From the NCBI GenBank assembly GCA_005408345.1, contig SEMN01000041.1:1667501-1731500 (forward strand): a stretch of 64,000 nucleotides of DNA. Reading direction: 5' to 3'. Position 1 is the first letter of the stretch. Every line of letters begins with the position of its first letter. Shown one piece after another: positions 49,501 to 63,071 of the stretch. A model generated the notes under the pieces. That model had not been told where the DNA came from. It did not search any database and saw nothing but the letters and a program-made list of their open reading frames with translations. Source of the stretch: Macquaria australasica (taxonomy: Eukaryota > Chordata > Actinopteri > Centrarchiformes > Percichthyidae). The position numbers and the translations under genes are program-made.

Positions 49501-52059
49501 CACACATCGATACAGAACCAGAATTTTTTATCACATGTGGAATTGGATCAGTCACTTTGGATTGGAGAAGCAATTCAAAAGGGAGAGCGATAGGATGGTG
49601 GTGTAGGCTTAGCGGACTGATCAGCTGCGAAACAGGTAGCATCAGAGGCAGGGAGCATCATGAAACACAGGCTTTGATGGATGAGCTTTAGGCCCACGCT
49701 AATGCTAACTCCTGGCAACGCGGCATCGCCTGTTCCCGACCATATTCAACTGCAAGGAAAAAATGCGTGTAGAAAAAGTGTTAAAGGAAGGACACTCACC
49801 AGCATCCTTACACATTGGTGTTGCCTGTCCAGTGCATGTGTAATAAGTCATCTCTGCTCTGCATGGCAGGGGTAGTAACACGCTTGAACGGACTAATTAA
49901 AGGGATCACTGTAAATCATGTCTGTGGATGCCTAACGGACGAGCCCCATCCAACACTCTGACCTTTAGCCTACTCACTACACCAGCCCGCTGACTGGTCC
50001 ACTGGATTCAGGCTAACAAGCTATTAGACCATCCAGATGGTTCCGGTGGCTGGGGGAACAGGCTTAAAACAAGACTGGTCCATTTGTCTGCTGCAACTCC
50101 GTGTGTGGCAAGATGTCTGAAGCCATTTTGTCTCCCTGGAAGCTGTCTCAAGCTCGTGGTTGCAGGCTGATATGAAGTGAAAAAAGATTTCATGTGCTTT
50201 TTCATGAAGTAATTTCACAAGCACTTATAATCTCTTTAGAGGGAAGAAGAAGAAGAAAGCTACTGCTGCTGCTCCTTTTGTTTCCCCTCTTCTCCATCAG
50301 AAGCATTCTGGATAGGAAGCAAACTGGAACAAAGAGACAACGGGGACCAACACAGAAAAATAAATCTGCTGATTTAATCAGGTTGCTATGCCTGTCTCTC
50401 ACCAAGTGGGTTTTATCCCTGCCTCCAAGACAGTAGGGAGCTTCAGCAGCGACAACCAGCATCTCACTGATCTAGTGTAACCAAGAGAAGAGATAATGTC
50501 ACTCCTCTGGGGGGCATGCAAGTTCAGGTACTGTTTAATTATCAGCTCATTAGGATATGTCTTCAAGACTTTAAAACTGAATGAAACAGCCAGTGTGAGT
50601 TATTATCCAAATGACCAGTTGAATTTGGTAATTAAGGCCGGGAGTAGAGAGGAAATAAGCAAGCCAGCTGGACTCTCAGGAGGGAGTCGGACCACACCTG
50701 GTGCTGGCTAACCTTCTCCTATGAGATGTTCTAGCCCATGGAGCCTCAACATGCTCCCACAGCTGCAGGCCCAGTAGGAGATCCCGGCACTAGAGGACCA
50801 ATTTAGAGCCAAGTTGGACGATTGAATCATGGAAATAAGACTGACTGAGCATATGAAACACATAATTTCACGCCAGTCCTACTCACTGATCTCATCATGA
50901 AATCCTGCAGGAGGGAAACTGGGTCTCGATGTGCTATGCAAGCACTCCAACAGCGCCTTGATGTAAATACGTGTTGAGTAACAAGGAGGAGGAACACAAC
51001 AGAGCCAAACAGGAGGCAGGTTTTCCAGCCTCTGGGGAAATCACAGCTCCAAGCAGCGTCCACCATCCGACAGAGAGAGGCCCTCAGATTCATAAACAAG
51101 GCCGGGGTATTTAAGCGGGAAAAAAAGGAAAGCAGGGGGCTTTGATTTAATCTTCGTCAATGTCAGGCACTTTGTGACAGCTGATGGGGAGATATACAGT
51201 GGACTGTGTACCATTTAACCCACATGACACACTTCCTGATTCACAGTGGCAGACACACTGCCTAAACCGGGTGAGCTGACTGACACAGTGACTCGCAGCA
51301 ACACAAAGTCTCATTACAGGTAGGGGAGGAGAGGAGACCCATGAGGCTATCCCTGGAGCCTCCCACCCTTCCTGGATTTCTGGAGGCGTAGGCCAGGATG
51401 TTAGGAGGCCAACACAGGAGGTTGTGTGTAAAGATCGCTCTTCTCTGGAGGAGAGGTGAATGGATCGCAATGAAAGACTGAGCGAATGGCAACATCATCA
51501 ATGGAGGCAACAAGCGGCCGTCTCGCCAGACCTGAGGGGATGTGTTTGTCTTTTTCAGATCAATAGTCCCTACAATGATGCCCTGAAAGACAATTTATGA
51601 GGCATAAAGGACAGACACATTGGTTCAGCTCCAACTGCCCATCCCCACCCCCTGAGATTCCTCTGTCTGATTCTATTTATTCTATTTCTTTTTTACCCTT
51701 TCACACACTTTCACCTCTGATTTTCCCTCATTGTAATTTGGTTAGCGCTGTCTTTGCTTATCTCCCCATTTGGCAGTCACATTGTCTAACTACTCCTCCA
51801 TCTTCTAGCATCATTTTTTTTGTTGCCCCTCTTCATCTGTCGCTCGTCATCTTCCTCTGTCCCTCCTCTATCTCTCCACAGCTCCACACATCTCTATCGC
51901 CATCCTTTCCTCTCCTCCCCTCTTTCGTCTCTGTCTCTCTCCCCACTCTCCCTCTCCCTCTCTCTCTCTCTGTGCCACTGTGCCAGCTGTGTGATGAGCC
52001 AGGGGCTGATAAGCGGTGGTCAGCCTCTCTCCAGATGGCAGCCTGAGCAGCAGCTGCCT

Positions 52060-52117
52060 GGGGGGTGGGAGGGTGGGTGGTGATGAGGGAGGGGGGTTGT
52101 CGGGGAGGAAGATGGGG
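52060..52117 (+). other. Strong G-quadruplex motif cluster
   Basis: G6-T-G3-A-G3-T-G3-T-G2 at 52060-52080 has four G-runs with one-base loops, the most stable class of intramolecular quadruplex pattern. It is followed by further G-runs (GGGAGGGGGG near 52087, CGGGGAGG near 52101, TGGGGAG near 52113). It lies just downstream of a long CT-rich tract at 51900-51975. Confidence 0.85.
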
Positions 52118-53039
52118 AGCGTGGGGATGATTACAGTTTTGTTGCATTTCCAGGTGAAAATGGGCACACACAAAAGAAAATCAATTGTCGGTAGCATGCT
52201 ATGGTCTGCCTGCTGAGCCACCGTACGACACACACACACAAGCAGCCTCTCTGCCGTGGTGTTTCCGCTCTGTCGCCGGAGGTGCTGTGTAGATGGTTCG
52301 GCTTTGTGGAGTCGTCGCTGGAGAACGCCGCCTCTGGTTCTGGAAGTGTCGTGCATGCCTTCCCATATGACATCCCTCTGCCATGGTAGCCTGGAGGAAA
52401 GAGCCTCAATGGGGGATCGCCTCCATATGCGGAAGAGGCAGTGATCTAAGTGTGAGCAACGCCATTTGTTCAGGTTAAGCAGACTTGTTATGCAACCACA
52501 TGAATTTGTCGAACGATGTCTGGAACAAAAAACATATCCTCCCACAATATTTGCTTCGATGTGAGTCACTGATGTGCCATCATACCCTGGTACGTGATGT
52601 AACCCTAATTCCTTTCATCTGCAATGCTGGATATAAAATCAGTGGCCTTTTGTTCTAGCCAATGTGCTCGGTCACGGTCCTGGCTTGTCTGTATGGGTAT
52701 TCACAGTGTGGGTCTGAGTGAGGGGCCATTGCAAGGGAAGAACACTTAAAACAGTCGATAGTTTTAGCAGTTTCAGCAGAGTCAAAGTGGAATTCCTCAC
52801 ATGACCGACTTTTGCAATCGACACACTCATAAATCTTTGAAACAAAAGTGAAATTCAATACAAACTCTTGTGTAAGCAGTGTCTTTTTCTACCCACCACG
52901 AAGAAAACTTTACACACACACTGTATGTCTAACACATACCGAGTGACACCTACTCATGTGCATGTTCACCTCACTTGCTCTGTTGATCGCCTCAGAATGT
53001 TTATACCATTTCCTCCAATTCCTCCTCTCTCCTCAGTCC

Positions 53040-53060
53040 CACACACACACACACACACAC
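53040..53060. repeat. (CA)n microsatellite
   Basis: CA run of about 21 bases followed by CCACCCCCACCCCC, a C-rich extension. Confidence 0.93.
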
Positions 53061-56000
53061 CCACCCCCACCCCCAAATGTGGATCCAAACAGGAGCTAAA
53101 CTCTCTCAGCACCATCCACTTCAAACAAGGCCTGTTTTCTTAGAGCTGTCGGTGGGATAAGCCAGCGCCAGCAATGGAGGGTCTCCAAGGGACTTGTATG
53201 AGAGGCATACAAGAGAAAAAGGGATGGGATAGTCAGATTGGAAAGAGAAGGATTGGGAGAGAACAGGAGCAAAGAGAGATACCCCCTGTGCATGACAATG
53301 AGGAGACCATTCAATTAGCATCGCTTTATGGCTCCTGATGTTGATTACCTCAGACAGGCCAGCAAGTCCCATCCTTTAACTGATTAAAACCAAGAGGAGC
53401 ACAGCAACGAGACACTTGGAGAGATTGGTCAGACAGTGGAGGCTTTCTAATTTCTGTTTCATAAGCAAGGAGAAACAAGGTCAATGGATTCTCTGAAACA
53501 AAGCCCGCTTGTGTGTGTTACTCCCACCACCAGGTAATTGGATGTAAATGGAACACAAGCTGGGAAAAGCAGTAACTAGGTGTCTTTTTTGAATTAGTAC
53601 GTATGTCTCACATGATTCTCATCTGACAAGGAAAGTGACACTCAACACGTGATTAATTACACTCAGAAATGTCATTACCCCCTACGGGGTAATCAGACCG
53701 GCCTCCCAGAGGGGTTCTGTGCTGATTGCCAAATGTGTCACCAGTGACAGTCTTTGATGATGGTCCGGTAAAGTGTGCGTCATGGCCGATGATTCTCAAT
53801 TTAGAGAGCGGACGCAGCTTGCTGCTCCGTGACTCCAGTTCATCGAAGCAGCAGTCATCTTATTTACCCTTTAAACTGACCATCTTTCGATTTATGCAGT
53901 CTCTACTGTACACAGTCTTTCAAACTATAGCAGGTATTTCTCACTGTACTGCCATTCCTCTTGTGTATGAACAGTGATGTGATAATTGGTTCCATCATAT
54001 TTTATTCTGCAGGAAAAACACTGTCAGAGGCTATAAAAGCTGTAGATATGTGAGCGTTAGAAAAGCTAGATCACTGTTGTCTAGTTTGGAGTTTTGCGCC
54101 ATCAGTTAGGAGGCCTCCAACAACAGCAGGTAAATCAGGAAGACATGCAATGCACCCAAATGTCTGGGGCGTACCTAAAAATATTCAGCATTTGTTTGAG
54201 TTCTCACCTGCTTTCATGTTTGTCCCACCCTGTTTTCATGGCATCACTCAAGGTGACACTGTCATCAAATGTCGCGAAGCATAATTGTGGGCACCGGAAA
54301 ATAACACTGACATTAGTGCCTCAAAGGCCACTTGCAGCAAAGTCTGTGTCTTGTCTGCCTGCTAAAAAGACTGTGACAGACAGTTTTGACATCCAATATG
54401 GGGGATGAGGTGAGAAGTGGGAGGGAGGGAAGGCGAGGAACAGAGTGAGGAGGCAGAACAAGTGTTGGGTGTTTTTTTTTATCACAATTTTGCTAGTGCC
54501 ACCGCCTGCATGTCAGCGATGTTTGTTGCTTATTTAATAATTCATCCTAAAGCCACTGACCCACTCAATTAAATCCCCCACGATTCCGTCTTACATTTTC
54601 CCTTTTCTCCAAGAATGCAGAGTAGAGAAGACAAATACATATTGCAATTTCAATATTCAAACAGTTGCGGGGAGGGATAAACAAGTGGAGGGAATTGGTA
54701 AATATGATTGCCTTGGTAATTAAAGAAAGAAGCAGAGAAAGGAGTGGAAGAAAGGGAAAGGGGAATGGACGGGAGGATGTGTTAGTCATATCTGAAACGC
54801 GTTTGCGACAAGATTACATAAAAAAAATAGAAGCGGATTACAGAGAAGGGAGGAGGAGGAGAAATGGGAGAAGTAGGAGGAGGAGGCAGGAACTGGATGA
54901 GGTCTCGGAGGCCCCGAGGTGTAGATTTAGACCGCCATGACCTCACTGCTGAAGCCCAGCAGATGAGGTGGGCGTGTGTATTTGTGTACGTGTGTGGATA
55001 TTTTTGTGCACAGATTTGTGTGGGTGTACTAAAGGATGTGTGTGAAACAAAGAGAGACAAGAGGGAATATGGGTGAGATATGAAGCGAATGGACAGAGAA
55101 TGTTTATATTGGTGGTTTTGTCTTGTTCAGTATAAATACATAGTGGGAGAGAGCTGCTGTTTGTGTGTATTTGTAAAGGTTTGATTGAGTATGACTCAGT
55201 TTTCAGTAGAGGACTTTTCTTTTTTCCAGAACGAGGATACCCATCAACCTCCCCATTGAGTCCCTCATGGCCTTTGCTGCCACAGCTTTGATGGGGGGCA
55301 TATGCCTGCACTTGTGTGTGTGTCTCTGTGTGTGTTGTGTCTTTGCATGTGCATGTGTGTTTATAAGCATTATGTGTGTGTGCCTGTGGGTGCACCATGG
55401 TTCACCGCTCCTCTGAACTCTATTCAGTCAAAAGCACGGCCGGCGATGGAAAGTGAACAGCGGGCGGACGTTCGCTGAAGTGGAGGGAGGGTGGAGAGGT
55501 GTGTTTCGCGAGGCGTCAGAGGGTGGGGAGTGTCTGTTTTGGTGTGGGGTGGTGGCTGGCAGCTGGAGGTGACGCTGGCAGCAGTACAATGAGGGCGGAA
55601 CAGGGAGGAGGGGATGGGGAGCAAGCCAGCAAGCAGCGAACTAGATCAATGACATGGCGGGCGCGGCTAGAACAAAGTGCTCCGGCCCTGTGTGTTGATG
55701 TGGTGGAAATTGCATCTTCAAGGAAACGTGCTTGATGAGATTGTGGGATCAATAGAGGACGGGGGCTGCCAGGCTGCTGAGCGGCTGGAGAGGCGAGGGA
55801 GGCCGAGGATGGGTCTGAATGAGAATGGGGGGCGCAGACCAAGGCTCCGTAACCTTCCTCTGATGGTCTAATACAATATGTCACCTCAGTCACCAGAGGG
55901 GCTAAGCCAGAGAACTGGGGGGAAGGGGCCTGCCGACAGTAAAGGCTGTTAAGGTCTTTGGAATCTAGAAGCAAATTGAACAGATTCAATTCCACCACGG

Positions 56001-56406
56001 CAATCCTGGGATTGGCTGAGAGGTTTTAAACGGGCCGTGGTGCGTAATGAGCCTGCAATGCATGCAGTAAATGTAAGTGATGTCACCAATCAAACATCCT
56101 GCCTCATTTACATTAATGATACACACCTGATGGGCAGGAAATTGGATCAGTAACACCTATTCACATGTCCATGGATGCACACGACCACGTAGACATACAG
56201 TGCATACAAAATAGGATGATGGACAGTTGAGGTTTGACTTCACTTGACAATGTATATTGAAACATAATTAATAAGCGCACACTGTTTTCTCTCTTTTCCC
56301 TCTGTCTTTCTGTCTCTCTCTCTTAAACACACATACAAAAACACACAGCATCCCATCTCCACAAGTGCCTGATTACACACTCATTCATAAGGTCTCTATC
56401 AGACAA

Positions 56407-56449
56407 ACACACATGCGCACACACACACGCGCGCACGCACACGCGTACA
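56407..56449. repeat. Alternating purine-pyrimidine tract (CA/CG mixed)
   Basis: About 43 bases alternate strictly between purine and pyrimidine, mixing AC, GC and AT steps with several CG dinucleotides (for example CACGCGCGCACGCACACGCG within 56426-56445). It is a candidate Z-DNA-forming sequence and a CpG-retaining microsatellite. Confidence 0.85.
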
Positions 56450-58629
56450 AAACCCTCATCCAAGTCGAGCAATGCGGCAGAGATTTTTTCCCCCCCCTCC
56501 CCTCCTATACAAGGCTGTTTCTATGGCAACAAGCTCCAGTTTCTGGCACTGAAAACTGGAAACTTACAGGAAGTATGAGCGGCCTCCAGGGGGTGGGCAG
56601 GGGGATGGTTGGAGGACTCGGTTGGTGGTCTGGGGAAGTGGTCGGGATGTTAAAGAGTTGAGGCTCAAGAGGGTGGCTGCATGGTGGGGGCAGGTTTCAG
56701 GACTGGAGACGCACACTAGTTCAGTGTACAGCCTCAGTAGTGACCAGTTATTCTCTCTTCCTTTCTTTCAAGCCTAAATTCCATCTCTCTTTTGCTATCT
56801 GTTTACTCGTCTTCCTGCATTGTTTAAATTCATCAAGGACGCTTGATTGACACCAAAGCATCTGCTGCCAAAATGTATTGCCATGCAAATGGGGCCAGAC
56901 ATGTAGGTCAAGGGTGGTTTGAGACAGACGGCTTGTTGCTCATTTCTTCCAGTGTGTCTGTTTTCTGTCTTACTCTCCCACTGAAATTCCCCAACAAGTC
57001 CTTTTCCCTTCTCCTTCTGGGCTTATAGAATTATTCTGCTCACTTTTGAGCTGGTTTCATGGAAGATTTATCAATGTCTCACCTATAATCTTGACAGCGG
57101 AGTGACCAAGGCTATGTAAGTGCCTGAGAATCCTTCCGTCCTGAATTATAACCCTAAGCATGGAAAAACACATTACAAATGCAGCACCATGCAACTGCAG
57201 CTTGATTATCTGCCGCAAGAAAAGTTTTTTTCTCTCTCCCTGAATATGAGTGTCTGTTTGTGTTGTGGAGAATTTGCCTGAAGGGGACAGGCTGATAGCT
57301 TGGCAGTAGTACTGGCGAACAAACTGGAGGCCATTTTCACACCTAAGTCTTGCTTGACTTAGTGCAATATTAATGTCTCTCTTCATCGCCATCCTCTCCT
57401 CTCCCTTTGACTGCGACAAACATCTAAGTATTTCCTTTTCTATCGTTTCATTGCTCTTGGCTGCTTCGGCTTGCTGTGTCTCTTTCTTTCACCTTCCTGT
57501 TTTTTTGTTCCTTTTCCCGCTCATTGTCGTCTCCTTACTCTTCCTTCTTTCGTGGTGTCTTTCTTTCTCCAGCTCTGTTTCAGCCTACACTTCAAAATGA
57601 CTGTGATTGACGTATCCAAGCGCAATCCCATAGCACACATGACTTTTAAAAAATGAAGTTTTTACATCAAAGCAAGACATACACACATGTTTAAAGACAT
57701 TTCATTCACAGCATTTCCCCTCCACTTGATCCCAATGGATTTACTGGTTTGCACACTTATCAGCTGGCTCACAAGGTAAAGTGTAGAGTGTGTAGGTGTG
57801 AACTGACGATATTTATGAAGGTTGAACTCAAACATTGTACTTGCAACAAAGGTACACTTGGGATACTTGATAGTGCTGCTCACTGACAGTTTATGTAAGA
57901 ATTGCGGATTGAGCAAGGAATGCTGAGACATGTGGCTAGGGTTAAGAGGGAGAAAAAGCTTTTTTCATCATGGACTTACACCTCAATCTTCATCACACAG
58001 TAAGCTCTGCTACAGCGCTCCAATTCCTCAGCCCTTCTGGGAGAGAGTAAAATGTCTCGCCAACCTTCCTGCCTTTCCTGTTAAAAAAGTCAAAGCAGTA
58101 CTACAATATTTAGAGTTATAATTCGAACAGGAAAGATTGGAGTGGATTGGGTTTGGTATGTACAATTTTTGCAACTTCATAACGCGCCTCTGAGCCACCT
58201 GAATGGAAAGACATGTCTTGCTCTCGGTGGACCAGTATTCAGAGTGAGTTAGCTGGATTCTGGCTGGCTAACTTGAAATTCTGTGTTCGACTTCAAAACT
58301 TTGAAGATGCCTCTGACCGGCTTCTGTAAATGAGTTTTTCTTATTTTTCCTCCACTGCATTCGGCTCTTAATCCTCCCATGAGTCAGTGTTTCTCTTTCC
58401 CTCTATGTTCCTCTGTCTTGTTTCCCTCTATATGTTTCAACTTCACACTCCCTCCACCACTTTTTCTCTCTTTCCTGCTCCATGTCTCCCTTGTTTACCT
58501 TTGGTCTCCCTTGATCGGACTTAGACAAGCCCAATTCTTCTGACCCTTGGTACCCTGTCCTGCCTCCAGCCTTTCCACAGGAATGAACAAATCTGATGAT
58601 CAATCCTCTCTCTCTTTTGCAGCACACTG

Positions 58630-58650
58630 ACACACACACACACACACACC
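58630..58650. repeat. (CA)n microsatellite
   Basis: CA run of about 21 bases followed by CCCCC. Confidence 0.93.
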
Positions 58651-61600
58651 CCCAAACTGCCGCAGAGCGCAGAAAGCGGCTCAGCCTAGCTGCCTGCCAA
58701 CCAATTACCACACCACATCACCAACCCTTCCACCTGTCCCTACCCCCCACCTCCTCGCTTCAATCTATTCACATCCACTTCCTTCTTCCATTACATGGTG
58801 CTTTTATCACCTTTAATTACCTACTGTGCTAAAGTTTTCCCTCCTGCAGGGCTAAGACCCTTGATTGTCTTACACCTCCACCTACTCCATCAATCCTCCA
58901 ACAGCAGTTTACCTTTCTCCAACTTGTTCACAATTATCGCCTGAGTTTCTTTCTGTCTTTTTTTTATTTTTACCCAATTGTTTCTTGATATTTTTCATCT
59001 TTTTCCTCCACTGTCCAACCCACATCCCCGCTGAGCAAGCTTCCTGGTCCTCTAGATGTTTTCCACTCAGCTCTAATTAAAGGCTCTCTGATATGAACAC
59101 CCATTTTCTACTACTCTGAGTCCTCTTCCTTGAGCGTGTAGTGTGATCTCATTAAATACGTATCTGTTACATAATGAATGCCTACTGCTTGCTAATGGGT
59201 ATCTCTGTCATTTAGTCTTATGTCGTCTTTTGTTGTACTACACTGGAATAGCGAAAAGACTTAAGTTGCCTTATTTTTTAGCCAACTGTTTGCACACTGA
59301 GCCAAACTTGTTTTTCTTTTTTGTATGTATGGGTTAAAAAGCTGGGTGGTTTGATTTGCAGACTGTGGAGTTTGTTTTTCTGCAGGTTTGTCTAGACAGA
59401 CCCAATCAATCCTGGGTTTTCCTACAAACAGTCTTCCCTTCCTTTTCAGCACTTCATTAAATAAGAGATATTTTAGTATGGGGCCCCAGCTGTTTTTCTA
59501 GCTTCTCCACTGGGGTGTGGGCATGATACCAATGGAAAATTGAATGCCCAACTGAAGCTGTTGTGGCTGGAGCTTTCAGCTGGGTGCCTTGTTTATTGCC
59601 TAATTTGTTTGGCCTAGTGTAGTTGGGTTAGACATGTCACTCTGCTAACAGGCACTGCGAGCCACAAGGTCAGTGGTTAACAGCTCCCGTGAACTATCCT
59701 GCTGCCTCCTGAAATACACATTTTTCATTTGAAAGGTGTATTAAAAGCTTGAGGAGACTCATGGGCTTGGAGGTTAGAGGCTGTGTCAACCAGTTAGAGT
59801 TGTTTACATTTGAGCCTTGAAGCCTTGAGGAGAGCAGGCAGGTTTCACACTGTTGTACGGGAGGATTGTACTGACTCCAATCAGAACTCCAAGAAGAAGA
59901 CAGAGGAGGCATAACTAGTGCTGTGTTTCCTGTCATTATACTCCTGTCTGAACAGCCAGCTGAAAACCCTCAGACCCGTTTGACAAGCGTTTGTCCAGAG
60001 AATAGTCAAAAACAGCCATGTTGAACAAGGCTTAGCCTCTCAGTACAGGTGTCAGGTTGCGTTAACAGCAGAGCACTTATTTGTCCCATTCATCTGTAGG
60101 GTTTTTGACTTCTTATCCTCTATCTGAGCAGCCAGCATCCTCCCTCTGACTCTTTACCTCAATTTGCTGCTTCACATCCACAAGGCCCAGGCTTCAAAGT
60201 TCTTGTGACTGGTGTGTCCGTCTTCGCCCCTGTTTCAGAAGTTCCCTTTGAAGTAAAAGTTCAGTCTGGAACATTTCACGACCAACTTATTTTCCAGCCG
60301 TTTCCTTGATTTTCTATTGATTCCCATCTGCCTTGGTCGGGTGGAAAGGAGAAGAAAAAGAGAAAAAGAAGAAAGATAGGGAGGAGGGGGGTGGATCGAT
60401 GTTAGCTTGACCTCCCATGGGGGGATGGGTCAGATGCGTTTTGGATGAAAGTCATTAACCATTTCTGGTTTGCCAGCCTGAGCTAAAGAAACAAAATACC
60501 GATAATGATTTGGTTTTTATTTAATTCCAAATGCTACCGCAACATTCAGATTTCCATGCAATTTTCAGTGGTCTCCCTTCATAGTGAACTTGCAAAAGCT
60601 GTGACTATGAGATGTTGGTTGTTATTGGAAATCGTTAAAGGACATCAATTTGTGAGCTCAAGGCCAACTTTGGAAATGATAAAGGCAAATATCTGTATCC
60701 AAAGTAAGCACTGAAGATGTACTGCACTGCATTACTAAATCTTCCCCTGCAGCTATTTCTCTACTTTTTTTTGTGTCTCTGAGACTGGTGTCATATGCTT
60801 GACATACTGAACAGGAATATAACAGGAGAGCATTTTGCATTGTTTTCCTATATGATGCCAATACAGGAGGAGAGTGATGTGGAGACCCAGAGCCATACAA
60901 ATCAGAATCCCTGATGCTTTCCCTTAAAAATACAATCAAATTGACATGCTGTTCATGCCCATGTAATCAGGCAGCCAGTCATTAATTATGGTAGTGTAGT
61001 AGACCTCAAAACCTCAATCCACAAATGGCACAGCTGCATGCAGCGGTCTCCTCTGTGTACTCTGTATCTCCATGCTGTATTCCTAGAGCGACTCCATACA
61101 GCACTCCCTCACCAGTCGTCCTCCATGGCTTTGGCCAAGCGTGCAAATGGCAAATGGACAGCGGGCGCCCCGGTGGCCCTCTGAGCCCATGTCTTATTCA
61201 TGAGCAGGGGTCGGCGCGATGCCCCTCGTCACACACCATGTCAGAAACACACTCTGCCCCTCTGCACCAGAACCCCCCCTCCAAACCTCTTCCTATCCAC
61301 TAAAACCCCCATGACATTTTCACTTTATGTGCCGCTGTGCTCCTATGCTGCCTAGCAAGGAAAGTGATAATAGTAATAGCCAGCCGTAACGGCAGGAAAC
61401 ACTCAGCTGAAATGTAATCCAATGCAACATCCAGCTCGCAGCTAGTCACCGCTCCTCTATAAGTCACACAGATGCTGCGTGAATATAATAATGTGATTAC
61501 TGGTGGTGTTTTCGTATATTACAGCACATCAGTGAGGAGAATGTAATGTTGTGGTCAGGCTTCAGGCCAGAATGCAGCCTGCCCGTCCCACCAAGCATCT

Positions 61601-63038
61601 CATAAAGAGCAGACAGTAGAGCTAAGCGAGGGGGAGTTGAGGGGTCTAGATGATTACATGGCTTTATGGTTTCATGAAGATGGGTCCAGCTTTCCGGGCA
61701 CTATGACATCAGCAGTCTGACATTCAGGATGAATACTGTGCAGCACCGGCACTGCTAAGCCAGTCAAGTCAATAAAGTAATAAAGTCGTATTGAGCACCA
61801 GGTCTTGCTTAAAGGTCGGGTTGTTTTTGGTGGCCAAGCGAAGGTGTTGGCTGTACAGAAGGTGGTGGCATTATCAACAATAATGTCTTGAGTTCCAGAA
61901 TGGACTACAACACCAATTGTATTCATTCTCAGAGTACAAATATATTTACAAAGATCTGTCTCACTTTGACCTGATGTTAAAGCAACAATATTGACAACAG
62001 ACTTTCTTCTCTCAGAGTCTATCCTCAGATGAGTAGGGGCAAGCTGAATTGAAGAATTTCACCTTTATAGCAGCTTCATCTTTTTTAAGATCTGGCAGCT
62101 TCATTGAGAATCAACTGATCGATTCAATTTTAACAAGACACCAGTGATGGGCTCTCTGCAGGGTTTAAACATCCAATCCATCATGGCCATGGCACTCCTT
62201 CTTTCGCCTTCTACTCGGCTCTATCCATCTCTTCCTCTTAACTGGTTTGGGGAAGGGAAAATTATCTCTTGATTAAAATTTAATTAAAAGCCATTTAACT
62301 TTTTCCCTCCTCCTTCATTGCCCTTAACAGAAACAACTTTCCCCTGCGGGTGGGGAGCATCTCACTTTGGTGACCGAGAAACCACTCTACACTCCCTGGG
62401 ACACTGATTATTTCTCAGCTTCTTTTATTACACCTATAGATCAGTGCAATTAAAGTCCAAAAAGGGGGTCATAAAAATGCCCTTTTCCCCTTGCAATGGT
62501 AAACAACCACTCTCTAAATGGAGATCTATTGCCACACCAACTATTCACGATTATCTATCCTGTTGCTACCCCATCTCAGGTTCAAAGTTAAGTCCATGGA
62601 AGCAGAAATCAACTTTAATCCACTTATCTCATCGATTCATCCAGCTCTGACCCCTCTGTGTTGTCTGGAGATTATATTTTGGGCCCTGTCTCCACACTGT
62701 CCTGCTTGGCCTCAGTAACATGCAGTGTCAAGGGTCGGGATGCAGAGCAACACTGGGGTTTCAGCGAAGATCCCATCCTCTCAATTAACCTCCTCCTGAG
62801 TCTCCCGGGCACTTAGGGGTTTGGGGTTTAATTAAGTAATTGAATAGATTATTCCCCATTTGGCTGGCTCATGCCATGCTAGCGCCCCCTGTGGAAGGCA
62901 GTGGAAGTAGCATGTGTGTTTGCATGTATGTGTGTCCCATGTACTGTATCTATCTCTCAGCTCCCTTTAACCACCACACAAACACAATATATGTCTGCTT
63001 ATGTGTTTCAGTGTGCCTTTGTGTGCTCGTGTTTGTTT

Positions 63039-63070
<32 letters not shown>
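63039..63070. repeat. (GT)11-(GC)5 compound tract
   Basis: GT dinucleotides (63039-63060) pass directly into a pure GC run (63061-63070). Alternating GT followed by alternating GC is a classical strong Z-DNA-forming arrangement. Confidence 0.93.

Positions 63071-63071
<1 letters not shown>

Noticed and set aside
51541..51600. TTTTTCAG acceptor followed by 13 codons and a stop (51559-51600), resembling a tiny terminal exon
   Set aside because: A good acceptor word alone is common by chance. The reading is very short, and no polyadenylation signal or upstream exon in a compatible phase could be tied to it.
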